Positions 1 through 7,079 of a stretch of 40,131 nucleotides of DNA are shown piece by piece. Below the pieces are notes generated by a model. That model had not been told where the DNA came from. It saw only the letters and a list, made by a program, of their open reading frames with translations, and did not search any database. The stretch's first letter is position 1; each line of letters opens with the position of its first letter. Origin of the DNA: CAYMUC01 sp964471865 (GTDB lineage: Bacteria; Actinomycetota; Acidimicrobiia; Acidimicrobiales; Ilumatobacteraceae); NCBI GenBank assembly GCA_964471865.1, contig CAYYHU010000020.1, forward strand, positions 1-40,131, in the 5' to 3' direction. The translations under genes were made by a program, and so were the position numbers.

Positions 1-30
1 GCAGCCGGGATCCAGACTCGATCACCCGAA

Positions 31-50
31 ACCAGGAACGCGATCCTGGT
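31..50 (-). terminator. Hairpin downstream of the DUF3048 gene
   Basis: A perfect 7-bp inverted repeat (ACCAGGA at 31-37, TCCTGGT at 44-50) with a 6-nt loop lies 15 nt past the stop of the DUF3048 gene in its direction of transcription. Only a short TTT follows the stem, so it is a weak or Rho-assisted terminator at best. Confidence 0.45.
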
Positions 51-64
51 CTCGACCGATTCGA

Positions 65-1198
65 TCAGGGGAACGCCACCGAGGCCGGGTCGACTCCAGC
101 GGCGACGATCGCGCCTTTGTCCCGACGCACCAGTTCCACCCAGGTTCGCCCGGCAGTGAGACCGATGTCGTTGCCCGACGCGTCGACCAAGGCGATCGGA
201 TCCGAGCGATCGGCGCGAGACCAGGTGCCTTCGACGAGTCGTCCATCGGTGAGCACCCAGGCGTCTCCGGTGCCGATCGTGACGGCTTCGGGGCTGCGGG
301 GGTCAGCCGCCGATGCCCGGTATCCGACGAACAACGCCACGACGTTCACAGCCGAGATTCGCTCCCCTTCGGAACCGACATGGGCCGAGCCGGCCTGGCT
401 GCGCAGGAACGACTGGGACACATCGTCCCATCCCCATTCGACGCGAACGCCGTCCATCGACAACTTGATGGCATCCACCTCAGCGCCGTTCGAGGCGACC
501 CCGGCATCGCGATAGACAAACTGTGCCGGAGGTGGCGACGCATCCTCGGGTGCGAGCGACATCAACATCGACCCTTGGGCGTAGAGATTGTGAGGTGCGG
601 ATCGAGATGAGGACCGGAAATAACCCCCCGGTCCGTATTCGGTGAGAGCCCCCACATCGCGCAGATCGCTTTGACGCACCGCGGAGGTGACCCGTGAGTT
701 CCCTCCGCTCCATGCGAACAGGGGCCGCTCGAGAGATCCCAGCAGTTCGATGTCTTGGGTTCGGCCCGACCGGATGGGTCCCACGGGATCGGGCAGATTC
801 GTGTGGTACACCGCAGCGAAGCGGGTGATCTGTTCGACGTTCTCCTCGTACACGATGTCGGCGAGGTTGAGACCCGTCTGGGGTCGCGCCGGGGGGCCGT
901 TGTCGATCTTGACCACGAGTGCCGGGCGGGTCGCGGCGGTGGGATCCGCAACCGGGAGTCCGGTGAGGGGCATGACCGGGCCATCGGGAACCGTCGAGGT
1001 GGTCGAGGGTGTCGAGGTCGCCTCCGTGGTCGGCTCAGCCGTGGTCGCAGGTGCCACCGACACCGCGGCGACCGCGGTCGTCGAGGTGTCGGCAGCGGTA
1101 TCGCTGTCACCGCCTCCGCCACACGCGACCAGGGCTACGAGCCCCACAGCCAGCGCGGCACCGGTGCGAACCGGTCGGATCGAACGAGAAAATGTCAC
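65..1198 (-). CDS. DUF3048 domain lipoprotein (YerB-like)
   Basis: This 377-residue predicted lipoprotein starts at GTG 1198. Residues 1-26 form a signal peptide ending in a lipobox (LVAC, residues 23-26), followed by glycines. A Thr/Ser/Ala-rich linker runs to about residue 75, as expected for a protein anchored on the outer face of the membrane. The rest matches the DUF3048 (YerB) family, with the recognisable pattern PLTGLPV, VVKIDNGPPARPQTGL, DIVYEENVEQITRF and GPIRSGRTQD. The molecular function of the family is unknown to me. It is the last gene of a lemA / M48-like / DUF3048 transcription unit: the preceding gene ends only 1 nt before this start. A hairpin at 31-50 probably ends the transcript. 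The family call is firm and the role is open. Confidence 0.85.
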   Translation of the reverse strand: MTFSRSIRPVRTGAALAVGLVALVACGGGGDSDTAADTSTTAVAAVSVAPATTAEPTTEATSTPSTTSTVPDGPVMPLTGLPVADPTAATRPALVVKIDNGPPARPQTGLNLADIVYEENVEQITRFAAVYHTNLPDPVGPIRSGRTQDIELLGSLERPLFAWSGGNSRVTSAVRQSDLRDVGALTEYGPGGYFRSSSRSAPHNLYAQGSMLMSLAPEDASPPPAQFVYRDAGVASNGAEVDAIKLSMDGVRVEWGWDDVSQSFLRSQAGSAHVGSEGERISAVNVVALFVGYRASAADPRSPEAVTIGTGDAWVLTDGRLVEGTWSRADRSDPIALVDASGNDIGLTAGRTWVELVRRDKGAIVAAGVDPASVAFP

Positions 1199-1199
1199 G

Positions 1200-1943
1200 T
1201 CACAGCTCCCTGAGCATCGAGATGCGTTCGTCGAGGGTCGATTCGTCGCGGTCCTGGACCGGTAGCCACCAGATATGGGCCAAGGTCGGCGGAGTCACCG
1301 GTCCTGGGGGTGCGGACCGCAGGCGTTCCAGCGCCGCGATCATCCCCGGCGGGTATCGGGTGAGGCGACAGCCAGCGACATCGCTGCGAGTCCGCCGATC
1401 CGGACTCGCGATCGCGGAGACGACGCGGCTGGCGAGATGTCCGAGTCGGGCCACGGGGGCAGCGACGGCTGCCGCGATCCCATCGAGGAAGGTGTCCCCG
1501 GAGCGGACCTCGGCGAGCAACGCCGCGACGATGCCTTCGAGTTCGATCCGAGACATGTCTTCGAGCAGGCCGGTGGTGAACACCAGTCCGGCCCGGTTGG
1601 GATCGCGTCCGACGGCGCAGGCGTTGGGAGACGGCGAATCGACCACCCAGAGGTCGGGACGGGGAACACCGGCGGTCACATGGAGGCCGTCGACGAGGTT
1701 GTGAAGTCGTCGGAATTCCTCAGGCGGGGCCATACGGGCCTTCAGCGCCGCCAGGACATGACGTTCGCTGCGTTCCCACACCCACCACACCCAGGCGGCC
1801 GCGGCCAGGACTCCGACAACGAGACCCAGCCACCACAGACCCACGAGAGCACCCAGCACCGTGGGAACGATCACCGCGACGAGACTGGTGATCGCGATGA
1901 TCGACAGAGCCCGGCGGCGATGCGCCGAGGAGACCTCACCCAT
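1200..1943 (-). CDS. M48-like membrane protein lacking the zinc site (pseudo-peptidase)
   Basis: This 247-residue protein has two hydrophobic segments near the N terminus (about residues 12-30 and 33-52), then a domain that aligns by eye to M48/HtpX-type membrane metalloproteases (NACAVGRDP, LVFTTGLLEDM, ELEGIVAALL). Where active members have the HExxH zinc motif (for example AHELSHIRNGD), this one reads AALLAEVRSGD. The later zinc ligand in the REYxAD motif is also replaced (RRTRSDVAGCRLT). Metal-binding and catalytic residues are therefore absent, so proteolysis is unlikely and a scaffold or substrate-binding role is more plausible (inference). The start ATG overlaps the lemA stop as TGATG, and the stop sits 1 nt from the DUF3048 start, so the three genes look co-translated. 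The frame is intact with normal codon use, arguing for selection rather than decay. Confidence 0.75.
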   Translation of the reverse strand: MGEVSSAHRRRALSIIAITSLVAVIVPTVLGALVGLWWLGLVVGVLAAAAWVWWVWERSERHVLAALKARMAPPEEFRRLHNLVDGLHVTAGVPRPDLWVVDSPSPNACAVGRDPNRAGLVFTTGLLEDMSRIELEGIVAALLAEVRSGDTFLDGIAAAVAAPVARLGHLASRVVSAIASPDRRTRSDVAGCRLTRYPPGMIAALERLRSAPPGPVTPPTLAHIWWLPVQDRDESTLDERISMLREL

Positions 1944-2494
1944 CAGAACCGGACGTCAGGTGCGGTACGAGCAGCCTCTTCGGCTTCGAAGAACTCGCGT
2001 TCGTTGAAGCCGCCGACCCGGGCCACGATCAGACCAGGGAACTGGTGGATCGCGTTGTGATAGGTCAGCACCGAATCGTTGTAGAACTGGCGGGCATAGG
2101 CGATACGGCCTTCGGTGGCGCTCAACTCTTCCTGGAGAGCCAGGAAGTTCTGGTTGGCTTTGAGATCGGGGTAGGCCTCGCTGAGCGCGAACAACTGCCG
2201 CAAGGCTCCGGTCAACATCGAATCGGCCGCCGCCTGAGCAGCGGGGGCTTCGGGAGCCGCCTGGGCCGCCGCACGGGCCTGGATCACGGCGTCGAGAGTC
2301 TCACGCTCATGGGCGGCGTAGCCCTTGACCGTCTCCACGAGGTTCGGGATCAGGTCCAAGCGGCGCTTGAGCTGCACGTCGATCTGAGACCAGGCATTGT
2401 CGACTTGGTTGCGCTTGCGAACCAGGCCGTTGAACAGCAGTACGCCAGCGAGCAGCAGGATCGCCACGATGATGAGGGTGATGACAAGACCCAT
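1943..2494 (-). CDS. lemA: LemA family protein
   Basis: This 183-residue LemA protein has one N-terminal membrane segment (about residues 3-22, LVITLIIVAILLLAGVLLF). The hallmark region NQVDNAWSQIDVQLKRRLDL and the helical NLVETVKGYAAHE stretch follow. The C-terminal helix contains FYNDSVLTYHNAIHQFPG, also typical. LemA proteins are small membrane-anchored helical bundles of unclear function, often encoded beside HtpX-like or TPM-domain proteins. Here the partner is an M48-like protein without a zinc site. The ATG at 2494 has a Shine-Dalgarno (GGAG) about 8 nt upstream. A TAGACT hexamer (- strand, 2557-2552), inside the end of the neighbouring glycosyltransferase gene, could be its -10 element. 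Confidence 0.9.
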   Translation of the reverse strand: MGLVITLIIVAILLLAGVLLFNGLVRKRNQVDNAWSQIDVQLKRRLDLIPNLVETVKGYAAHERETLDAVIQARAAAQAAPEAPAAQAAADSMLTGALRQLFALSEAYPDLKANQNFLALQEELSATEGRIAYARQFYNDSVLTYHNAIHQFPGLIVARVGGFNEREFFEAEEAARTAPDVRF

Positions 2495-2539
2495 GGGGAC
2501 TCCGTCCTTTGTCCGATGCGGCCCATGAGGCCGGGGCGG

Positions 2540-3754
2540 TCAGGCGTCGAGTCTACGACGCCACCTACGGCCCGAGGCGGCACCTTCGCGCCACCTGACC
2601 CAGCCCGATGGGGACTGTGGCCTCGACCTCGGCGCGGTGATCAGGTCCCGGTAGCGCTCGAGATAGTGAGCAGCTAGGGAACCCATCGAGAACTCCGCGG
2701 CCCGATCACGTCCCGCGGTGACGAGTCCGTGGCGAAGATCGTCATCGCTGAGAACCCGAACGAGAGCCTGAGCCAGGCCGGGAGCATCACCAGGTTCCAC
2801 GAGCACGGCATCGCGACCATGGGTGGCGACATTGCGATACCCATCGAGCCCCGAGGCGACCACCGCGGTTCCGGCCGCCATCGCCTCGAGCAACACCACG
2901 CCGAAGGATTCGCCCCGAAGCGAAGGGGCACAAAAGACGTCGGCCGCAGCGAGGCGATCGATCTTGTCGTCATCGCTGAGGCGGCCCAACCAGTGGATTC
3001 GGGGGTCCCCGGCATGACGTTGTTGGAGCATGGCGGTTTCCGGACCGTCTGACGCCACCCAGACCACGATGTCGGGACCGAGATGGTCCAACGCGGCCAG
3101 CAGCACCGCCAGGCCCTTTCGCTCCTCGTGGCGACCACAAAAGAACACCGTCGGGGCGGTGGTCGTCACCTGACGAACCCGGCGATAACGATCGAGTTCG
3201 ACCCCGTTGAACATGACTTCGTAGTCGCCGCCCAAGTAGCGCTGGGCCAGTTCGAGTGCGTCCTTGGAGACCACGACGCGATGGTCGAGATGATCAGCCA
3301 GCCAGCGCACCACCGGGTTCAACATCCGGTACGAGGCCGAATCACCAGCCGCGTGGAACGTTCCCAGCATCGGGGTGGCGCCAAAGGTGAGTGCGGTCAT
3401 CGTGGGACCCGGTGCGAGGGGTTCGTGGAGATGCAGAACGTCGAAGTCTTCATCCCGTAACGCCCGCATGGTTCGAAGCGCCGCAGATACATCCGGGGCG
3501 AGCGGAGCGATCGAACCGTTGGCGGCGGTGGGAAGACTGTTGCCCAAGGGGGTCACAAACGATGCCGGCGGCGCCCCATCGCAGGGTCCGAGAACTCGCG
3601 CCTCATGTCCCAGAGCCCGCAGTTCGCGAGCGAGACCCATCACCTGACCCTGCACTCCCCCGGGCACGGTGAGGCTGTACGGGCAGATCAGCCCGATACG
3701 GAGGCGCTCGGGCGCTTCGACCGACGAAGTCGGAGTCGTCGGATCGACAGGCAC
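2540..3754 (-). CDS. pimA: GT4 glycosyltransferase, phosphatidylinositol alpha-mannosyltransferase-like
   Basis: PimA moves the first mannose from GDP-mannose to phosphatidylinositol on the inner membrane face, starting PIM/lipomannan synthesis. The protein has the two Rossmann halves of a GT-B fold. RIGLICPYSLTVPGGVQGQV near the N terminus contains the glycine loop. LHEPLAPGPTMTAL is the region expected to face the acceptor. GRHEERKG carries the Arg/Lys nucleotide contacts, and RGESFGVVLLEAMAAGT is the GT4 Glu-x7-Glu signature. I chose GTG 3754 (404 residues) rather than an upstream GTG at 3832. The extra 26 residues would be translated from a 15-bp tandem repeat, and a TACCGT hexamer lies 8 nt before GTG 3754. 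In mycobacteria pimA follows pgsA and patA. Here a divergent LLM-family gene separates it from patA. The symbol rests on motif and context. Confidence 0.8.
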   Translation of the reverse strand: MPVDPTTPTSSVEAPERLRIGLICPYSLTVPGGVQGQVMGLARELRALGHEARVLGPCDGAPPASFVTPLGNSLPTAANGSIAPLAPDVSAALRTMRALRDEDFDVLHLHEPLAPGPTMTALTFGATPMLGTFHAAGDSASYRMLNPVVRWLADHLDHRVVVSKDALELAQRYLGGDYEVMFNGVELDRYRRVRQVTTTAPTVFFCGRHEERKGLAVLLAALDHLGPDIVVWVASDGPETAMLQQRHAGDPRIHWLGRLSDDDKIDRLAAADVFCAPSLRGESFGVVLLEAMAAGTAVVASGLDGYRNVATHGRDAVLVEPGDAPGLAQALVRVLSDDDLRHGLVTAGRDRAAEFSMGSLAAHYLERYRDLITAPRSRPQSPSGWVRWREGAASGRRWRRRLDA

Positions 3755-3762
3755 GGACCCGC

Positions 3763-3768
3763 ACGGTA
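3763..3768 (-). promoter_or_regulatory. Putative -10 element (TACCGT) for pimA
   Basis: TACCGT on the - strand ends 8 nt before GTG 3754, so transcription would begin at or next to the start codon (leaderless). It faces the TACGGT element of the divergent LLM-family gene 55 bp away. Confidence 0.45.
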
Positions 3769-3775
3769 CTCGCCG

Positions 3776-3810
3776 CCTCCATACCCTCCACCTCCATACC
3801 CTCCACCTCG
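3776..3810. repeat. 15-bp tandem repeat, 2.3 copies, between divergent promoters
   Basis: The unit CCTCCATACCCTCCA occurs at 3776-3790 and 3791-3805, followed by a partial CCTCG. It fills the centre of the 82-bp region between the divergent starts of pimA and the LLM-family gene. It could be an operator or a slippage product. Confidence 0.7.
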
Positions 3811-3823
3811 GGCCCGACACCGC

Positions 3824-3829
3824 TACGGT
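3824..3829 (+). promoter_or_regulatory. Putative -10 element (TACGGT) for the LLM-family gene
   Basis: TACGGT lies 7 nt before ATG 3837, and no Shine-Dalgarno intervenes. This is consistent with a leaderless transcript beginning at the A of the start codon. Confidence 0.5.
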
Positions 3830-3836
3830 CACGTCG

Positions 3837-4739
3837 ATGAGCCAACGCCCCTATGTCTCTCTGGTCGCAACCGCCACGAAGCGAGCGTCCACGGTGGAGA
3901 TGGCCGCCCGTCTCGATGCCGAAGGATTCCCTGGAATCGCAGTCCCGAGCCTCGGCGACACCATGGCGTTGTGCGTCTCGCTCGCCCATGTGACGACCAG
4001 CGCCCAGATCCTGACCGCGATCCAACCGATCTATCGGGCCAGCGCGAACGAAACCGCATCGATCGCGGCCTATGTGCACGAGATCAGCGGAGGTCGTTTC
4101 ACTCTCGGTCTCGGGGTGAGCCATGAGGCGATGAACAAACGAGTTCAGGGCGCGGCTCCTGGACGCCCCCTCGAGGATCAGCGCTCATACGTCGAGGCGC
4201 TACGAGCCCAGGAGCGTTTCACCGGAACGATTCCTCCGATCGTGCTCGCCGCACTTCGGGACCGGATGGTGACCCTCGCCACCGAGATCGCTCAGGGGGC
4301 GATCTGGGCGAACGCATCGCGTCGCGCCGTGGCCGAACAACTCGAGCGGATCCCCGACACTCGGGCGGAGGGGTTCACGCTCGCCAACATGGTGCCCTGC
4401 GTGATCGATGACGATCTCACTGCCGCGCGAGCCATCAACCGACGCACGATGACGACCTATGTCGGATTGCCGAACTATCGCCATGCGTGGCGAGCGTGCG
4501 GATATGTCGAGGAGATGGACGCCATCGAAGACGTACTCGCGTCTGGAGATCGCAGCCGGTTGCCCGAAGTGATGAGTGACGCCTGGTTGGACGATTGCAC
4601 CCTGTCGGGATCCGTCGAGCGCATCCGTGACGGATTGGAGTCCTGGCGCGAGATCGGTGTGACCCCGATCGCGGTGATGTCATCCACCAGCGGAGGCCAA
4701 CTGCGCGCTCTGGGAGAACTCTCCGACGCCTACCGGTGA
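3837..4739 (+). CDS. LLM-class (luciferase-like) oxidoreductase, probably F420-dependent
   Basis: This 300-residue TIM-barrel protein belongs to the luciferase-like superfamily. Visible motifs are the N-terminal strand (VSLVATATK), the barrel region with AQILTAIQPIYRASANETA, EISGGRFTLGLGVSHE (the F/LGLG strand typical of F420- and FMN-using members), PPIVLAALRDRM and AQGAIWANAS. The substrate is unknown. F420 rather than FMN is inferred from the host: npdG is nearby and many actinobacterial LLM enzymes use F420. The stretch between VEALRAQERFTG and PPIVLAAL is shorter than usual for the family by roughly 15-20 residues, so one active-site loop is reduced. ATG 3837 was chosen because a TACGGT element sits 7 nt upstream. 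The gene interrupts the usual patA-pimA adjacency on the opposite strand, so it looks like an insertion into an ancestral operon. Confidence 0.85.
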   Translation: MSQRPYVSLVATATKRASTVEMAARLDAEGFPGIAVPSLGDTMALCVSLAHVTTSAQILTAIQPIYRASANETASIAAYVHEISGGRFTLGLGVSHEAMNKRVQGAAPGRPLEDQRSYVEALRAQERFTGTIPPIVLAALRDRMVTLATEIAQGAIWANASRRAVAEQLERIPDTRAEGFTLANMVPCVIDDDLTAARAINRRTMTTYVGLPNYRHAWRACGYVEEMDAIEDVLASGDRSRLPEVMSDAWLDDCTLSGSVERIRDGLESWREIGVTPIAVMSSTSGGQLRALGELSDAYR

Positions 4740-4750
4740 AGCCTCGACGT

Positions 4751-4766
4751 CTCACATGACCGTGAG
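4751..4766. terminator. Short hairpin between convergent genes
   Basis: CTCAC (4751-4755) and GTGAG (4762-4766) form a 5-bp stem with a 6-nt loop in the 44-bp gap between the convergent LLM-family gene and patA. There is no T tract. Confidence 0.25.
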
Positions 4767-4783
4767 GGGTGGGATGGCGACGC

Positions 4784-5689
4784 TCAGTAGCCGGGATCGC
4801 TCGGCCAGTTCGGCTGCAGCAGATGCCATTGATCAGGGGCTCGACGAATCAACACTTCGAGCTCGGCTGCGACGAGACCCATGATCCTCGTGACGTCCTC
4901 ACGAAGACGCCCGGTGCGTTCCACGGGAACCGGAGGATGAACGATGCCGACATGACCATGCTGGCGATTCGTGAAATAGACCCCGGTGGGAAGAATCGGC
5001 GCTCCGGTCCGCAATGCCATCAGCGCGGGTCCCGCCGGCAGGGTCGTGGTCTCGCCGAAGAACTCCACTGGCACTCCGGTGCGTTGTAGATCGCGATCAC
5101 ACAGCAGACAGACCACGTGATTGTCTTTCAACGCCGCTGCCACCTGAGTGGCGGCATCGGGTCCGAGAGCGATCACGTTCATGCCGAGCTCGCGGCGTAG
5201 CCCGGCGAACCATTCGAAGAGTTCAGGAGGCTGTAAGGCTTCGACCACGACCGAGATGGGATGACCTCGGTCCGCCACCCAACGTCCCGCCCACTCCCAG
5301 CCCCCGAGATGAGCGAGTGCGATGATCGCGCCGTTGCCTTGTTCGAGCGCCGGTACGAGATGTTCGTGATACCCGCGCGGTTCGAGACCGGCCGCAACGG
5401 TGGCCCGAGACAACGTCGGCAGTCGGAAGCTCTCCACGTAGTACCGGGCGTAGGACTCGAAGGATCCCTGCACGGCACGCCTGAGCGCGACCCCGCGCAG
5501 AGTCGGATCGACACGGCGAAGATGGCGTTCCACCATGGCTCGCCGCGACCGCATGAGCCCCATGAGCGATAAACCGATCGTGGCGGCCGTGGCGTCGGCG
5601 AGAGGTCCCGGGGTGACTCGCGCACCCACTGAGGCCATTCGGTATGCCGCCACGGTCAGGGCGTCGACGACGGGATCCCGACGCGCCAT
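4784..5689 (-). CDS. patA: Phosphatidylinositol mannoside acyltransferase-like (LpxL/HtrB fold)
   Basis: This 301-residue membrane-associated acyltransferase belongs to the lysophospholipid acyltransferase superfamily. PatA transfers a fatty acyl chain from acyl-CoA to the 6-position of the mannose that PimA adds. The catalytic His motif reads LAHLGGWEWAGRW. The downstream LCDRDLQRTGVPVEFFGE block contains the conserved Glu/Phe region, and TLPAGPALMALRTGAPILP is the usual substrate-groove motif. The gene is 19 nt downstream of pgsA, matching the pgsA-patA-pimA order of mycobacteria. That order supports PatA over the generic lauroyl-acyltransferase name that automated annotation might give. 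ATG 5689 fits the family N terminus. No strong promoter is seen, so it is probably read through from pgsA. Confidence 0.82.
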   Translation of the reverse strand: MARRDPVVDALTVAAYRMASVGARVTPGPLADATAATIGLSLMGLMRSRRAMVERHLRRVDPTLRGVALRRAVQGSFESYARYYVESFRLPTLSRATVAAGLEPRGYHEHLVPALEQGNGAIIALAHLGGWEWAGRWVADRGHPISVVVEALQPPELFEWFAGLRRELGMNVIALGPDAATQVAAALKDNHVVCLLCDRDLQRTGVPVEFFGETTTLPAGPALMALRTGAPILPTGVYFTNRQHGHVGIVHPPVPVERTGRLREDVTRIMGLVAAELEVLIRRAPDQWHLLQPNWPSDPGY

Positions 5690-5708
5690 GTGGACCTGGG
5701 TGTCTCGC

Positions 5709-6395
5709 TCAGGGTCGGCGACGAGCCGTCGCGCGGGACCGGCGCTGGGCTCGCGCCACCCGTCGGGACTGACGACGAGACCGTCGTTGTTCGATGCGGG
5801 CGGCGACCACAGGTGCCACCGCGGCCTGACGCCACACCTTCACGAACCGTTGGATGGCGGTGACGACCGTCAGAACCAGCATCACCCACAACACGAGCGT
5901 GAGGATCTCGTCGAACAACAAGCCGAAACACAACAACACGATGCGTTCCGCTCGTTCCATCAGTCCGCCCTTGGCGTCGAGTCCGAGGGATTCGGCCTTG
6001 GCGCGCTGATACGAGATGAACGAGGACACCGCCATCACTGCGAAGGGCAACAAGGCGAGGCGTGGCTGATCGCCACTCGCGTAGAACCAGGCCAACCCGC
6101 CGAACAAAAACGCGTCGGTCACCCGGTCGACGACGGAGTCGAAGAATGATCCCCGTTGGCTCGCCGATCCGGCCGCCTTGGCCAGGGCCCCATCGAGAAG
6201 GTCGGGTAACGCGGCGAGGATGACGAGAAACAGTCCGAGGCGAGTCGCTCCCGCCCCGATCGCCACTGCGGCTCCGACCGCAACGATCAGGCCAGCAGCG
6301 GTGAGGTGGTCGGGCGACAGACCGGTGCGCCGCAGACCGTCACCGATCGGCGTGACCGCTTTGTCCACCGACGCGCGAAAGCGTCCGTCGAACAT
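5709..6395 (-). CDS. pgsA: CDP-alcohol phosphatidyltransferase (phosphatidylinositol-phosphate synthase-like)
   Basis: This 228-residue polytopic membrane enzyme is expected to join CDP-diacylglycerol to inositol 1-phosphate, the step before mannosylation by PimA. The family signature D-x2-D-G-x2-A-R-x8-G-x3-D-x3-D is visible as DLLDGALAKAAG, then RGSFFDSVVD. All four metal-binding Asp are present, but the Arg after the DG motif is Lys (ALAK instead of xxAR). The C-terminal tail is Arg-rich (RRSRRQSRRVARAQRR), probably cytoplasmic. Position between the HIT/membrane-protein genes and patA reproduces the actinobacterial pgsA1 locus, supporting an inositol rather than glycerol-phosphate acceptor. 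A TAGCCT element 8 nt upstream of ATG 6395 suggests a separate leaderless start inside the operon. Confidence 0.82.
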   Translation of the reverse strand: MFDGRFRASVDKAVTPIGDGLRRTGLSPDHLTAAGLIVAVGAAVAIGAGATRLGLFLVILAALPDLLDGALAKAAGSASQRGSFFDSVVDRVTDAFLFGGLAWFYASGDQPRLALLPFAVMAVSSFISYQRAKAESLGLDAKGGLMERAERIVLLCFGLLFDEILTLVLWVMLVLTVVTAIQRFVKVWRQAAVAPVVAARIEQRRSRRQSRRVARAQRRSRATARRRP

Positions 6396-6403
6396 CGCTC
6401 GTC

Positions 6404-6409
6404 AGGCTA
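6404..6409 (-). promoter_or_regulatory. Putative -10 element (TAGCCT) for pgsA
   Basis: TAGCCTGAC lies with an 8-nt spacer to ATG 6395. The same TAGCCTGAC string precedes the next gene upstream (7087) and sepF (35811). Confidence 0.5.
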
Positions 6410-6422
6410 CACCGCCGACGAG

Positions 6423-7073
6423 TCAGACTTCGGGGACGGTCTCGGGATCACGGGATCCCGACGACGTGGTGTCGAGAGCATCGAGTTCGGGATTGTCCTC
6501 GACGAGACTCTCGACCACCGATGCATCGATCGCATCCACGAGCACCAGAGCCCGCTTGGAGGGGGGGTCGTCAGCGGAGTAGCACAGCACCCGCCACGTC
6601 GGACGACTGCGCACTCCCCGCCACACCTGCTGAGCCGAAGCGTGTCCGACGGCGAAGCCGACGGATCCTGCGGCTGCGGCCAGAGCCTGGGATTCATCGA
6701 CGTTCATACGCCAACCCGATCCCAGATGCATCGCACCGGTCGCACCGAGCAGCACGGCCGCCGCAAGGAACCCTCCATTGACCGCAGTGGAGGTGTCGGA
6801 CCACACCAGCCATACCACCGCACAGATCACGGCGAGAACGAGATACATGATCCCGGGAATTCGTCGGCGGGAGTTGTCGGGGAACTGATAGGGCCCGACA
6901 TAGCCGTGCGCGACGAGATCATCGGGCAATTCGTCGCGCACCTCATCGGCGGTGTCGCTCGATTCGTTCGTGTGGCTCACGACAGCGTCGGTGGAAGCCT
7001 CGAGCTGCTCGGCGGGGTCAGGGTCGGGCGAGGACACCACATCGGTGCCGTCATCTCGGGAGGGGTGATCCAT
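6423..7073 (-). CDS. Uncharacterised membrane protein with two TM segments
   Basis: I do not recognise this 216-residue protein. Residues 1-60 are acidic and probably disordered. A basic GYVGPYQFPDNSRRRIPG segment precedes two hydrophobic helices (about 74-92, IMYLVLAVICAVVWLVW, and 98-116). A soluble C-terminal region of about 100 residues follows, containing WRMNVDESQALAAAA and RPTWRVLCYSADDPP. It sits between the HIT gene and pgsA, where mycobacteria have no extra gene, so it is probably lineage-specific and may act with the phospholipid or PIM enzymes (inference from position). It begins 6 nt after the HIT stop and has its own TAGCCT element, 8 nt before ATG 7073 and overlapping the HIT 3' end. 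Confidence 0.7.
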   Translation of the reverse strand: MDHPSRDDGTDVVSSPDPDPAEQLEASTDAVVSHTNESSDTADEVRDELPDDLVAHGYVGPYQFPDNSRRRIPGIMYLVLAVICAVVWLVWSDTSTAVNGGFLAAAVLLGATGAMHLGSGWRMNVDESQALAAAAGSVGFAVGHASAQQVWRGVRSRPTWRVLCYSADDPPSKRALVLVDAIDASVVESLVEDNPELDALDTTSSGSRDPETVPEV

Positions 7074-7079
7074 CGTCGG

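Noticed and set aside
3755..3832. N-terminal extension of the glycosyltransferase (26 residues from GTG 3832)
   Set aside because: It is translated from the tandem repeat (RVWRWRVWRRR), and the start is better explained by the TACCGT element before GTG 3754.
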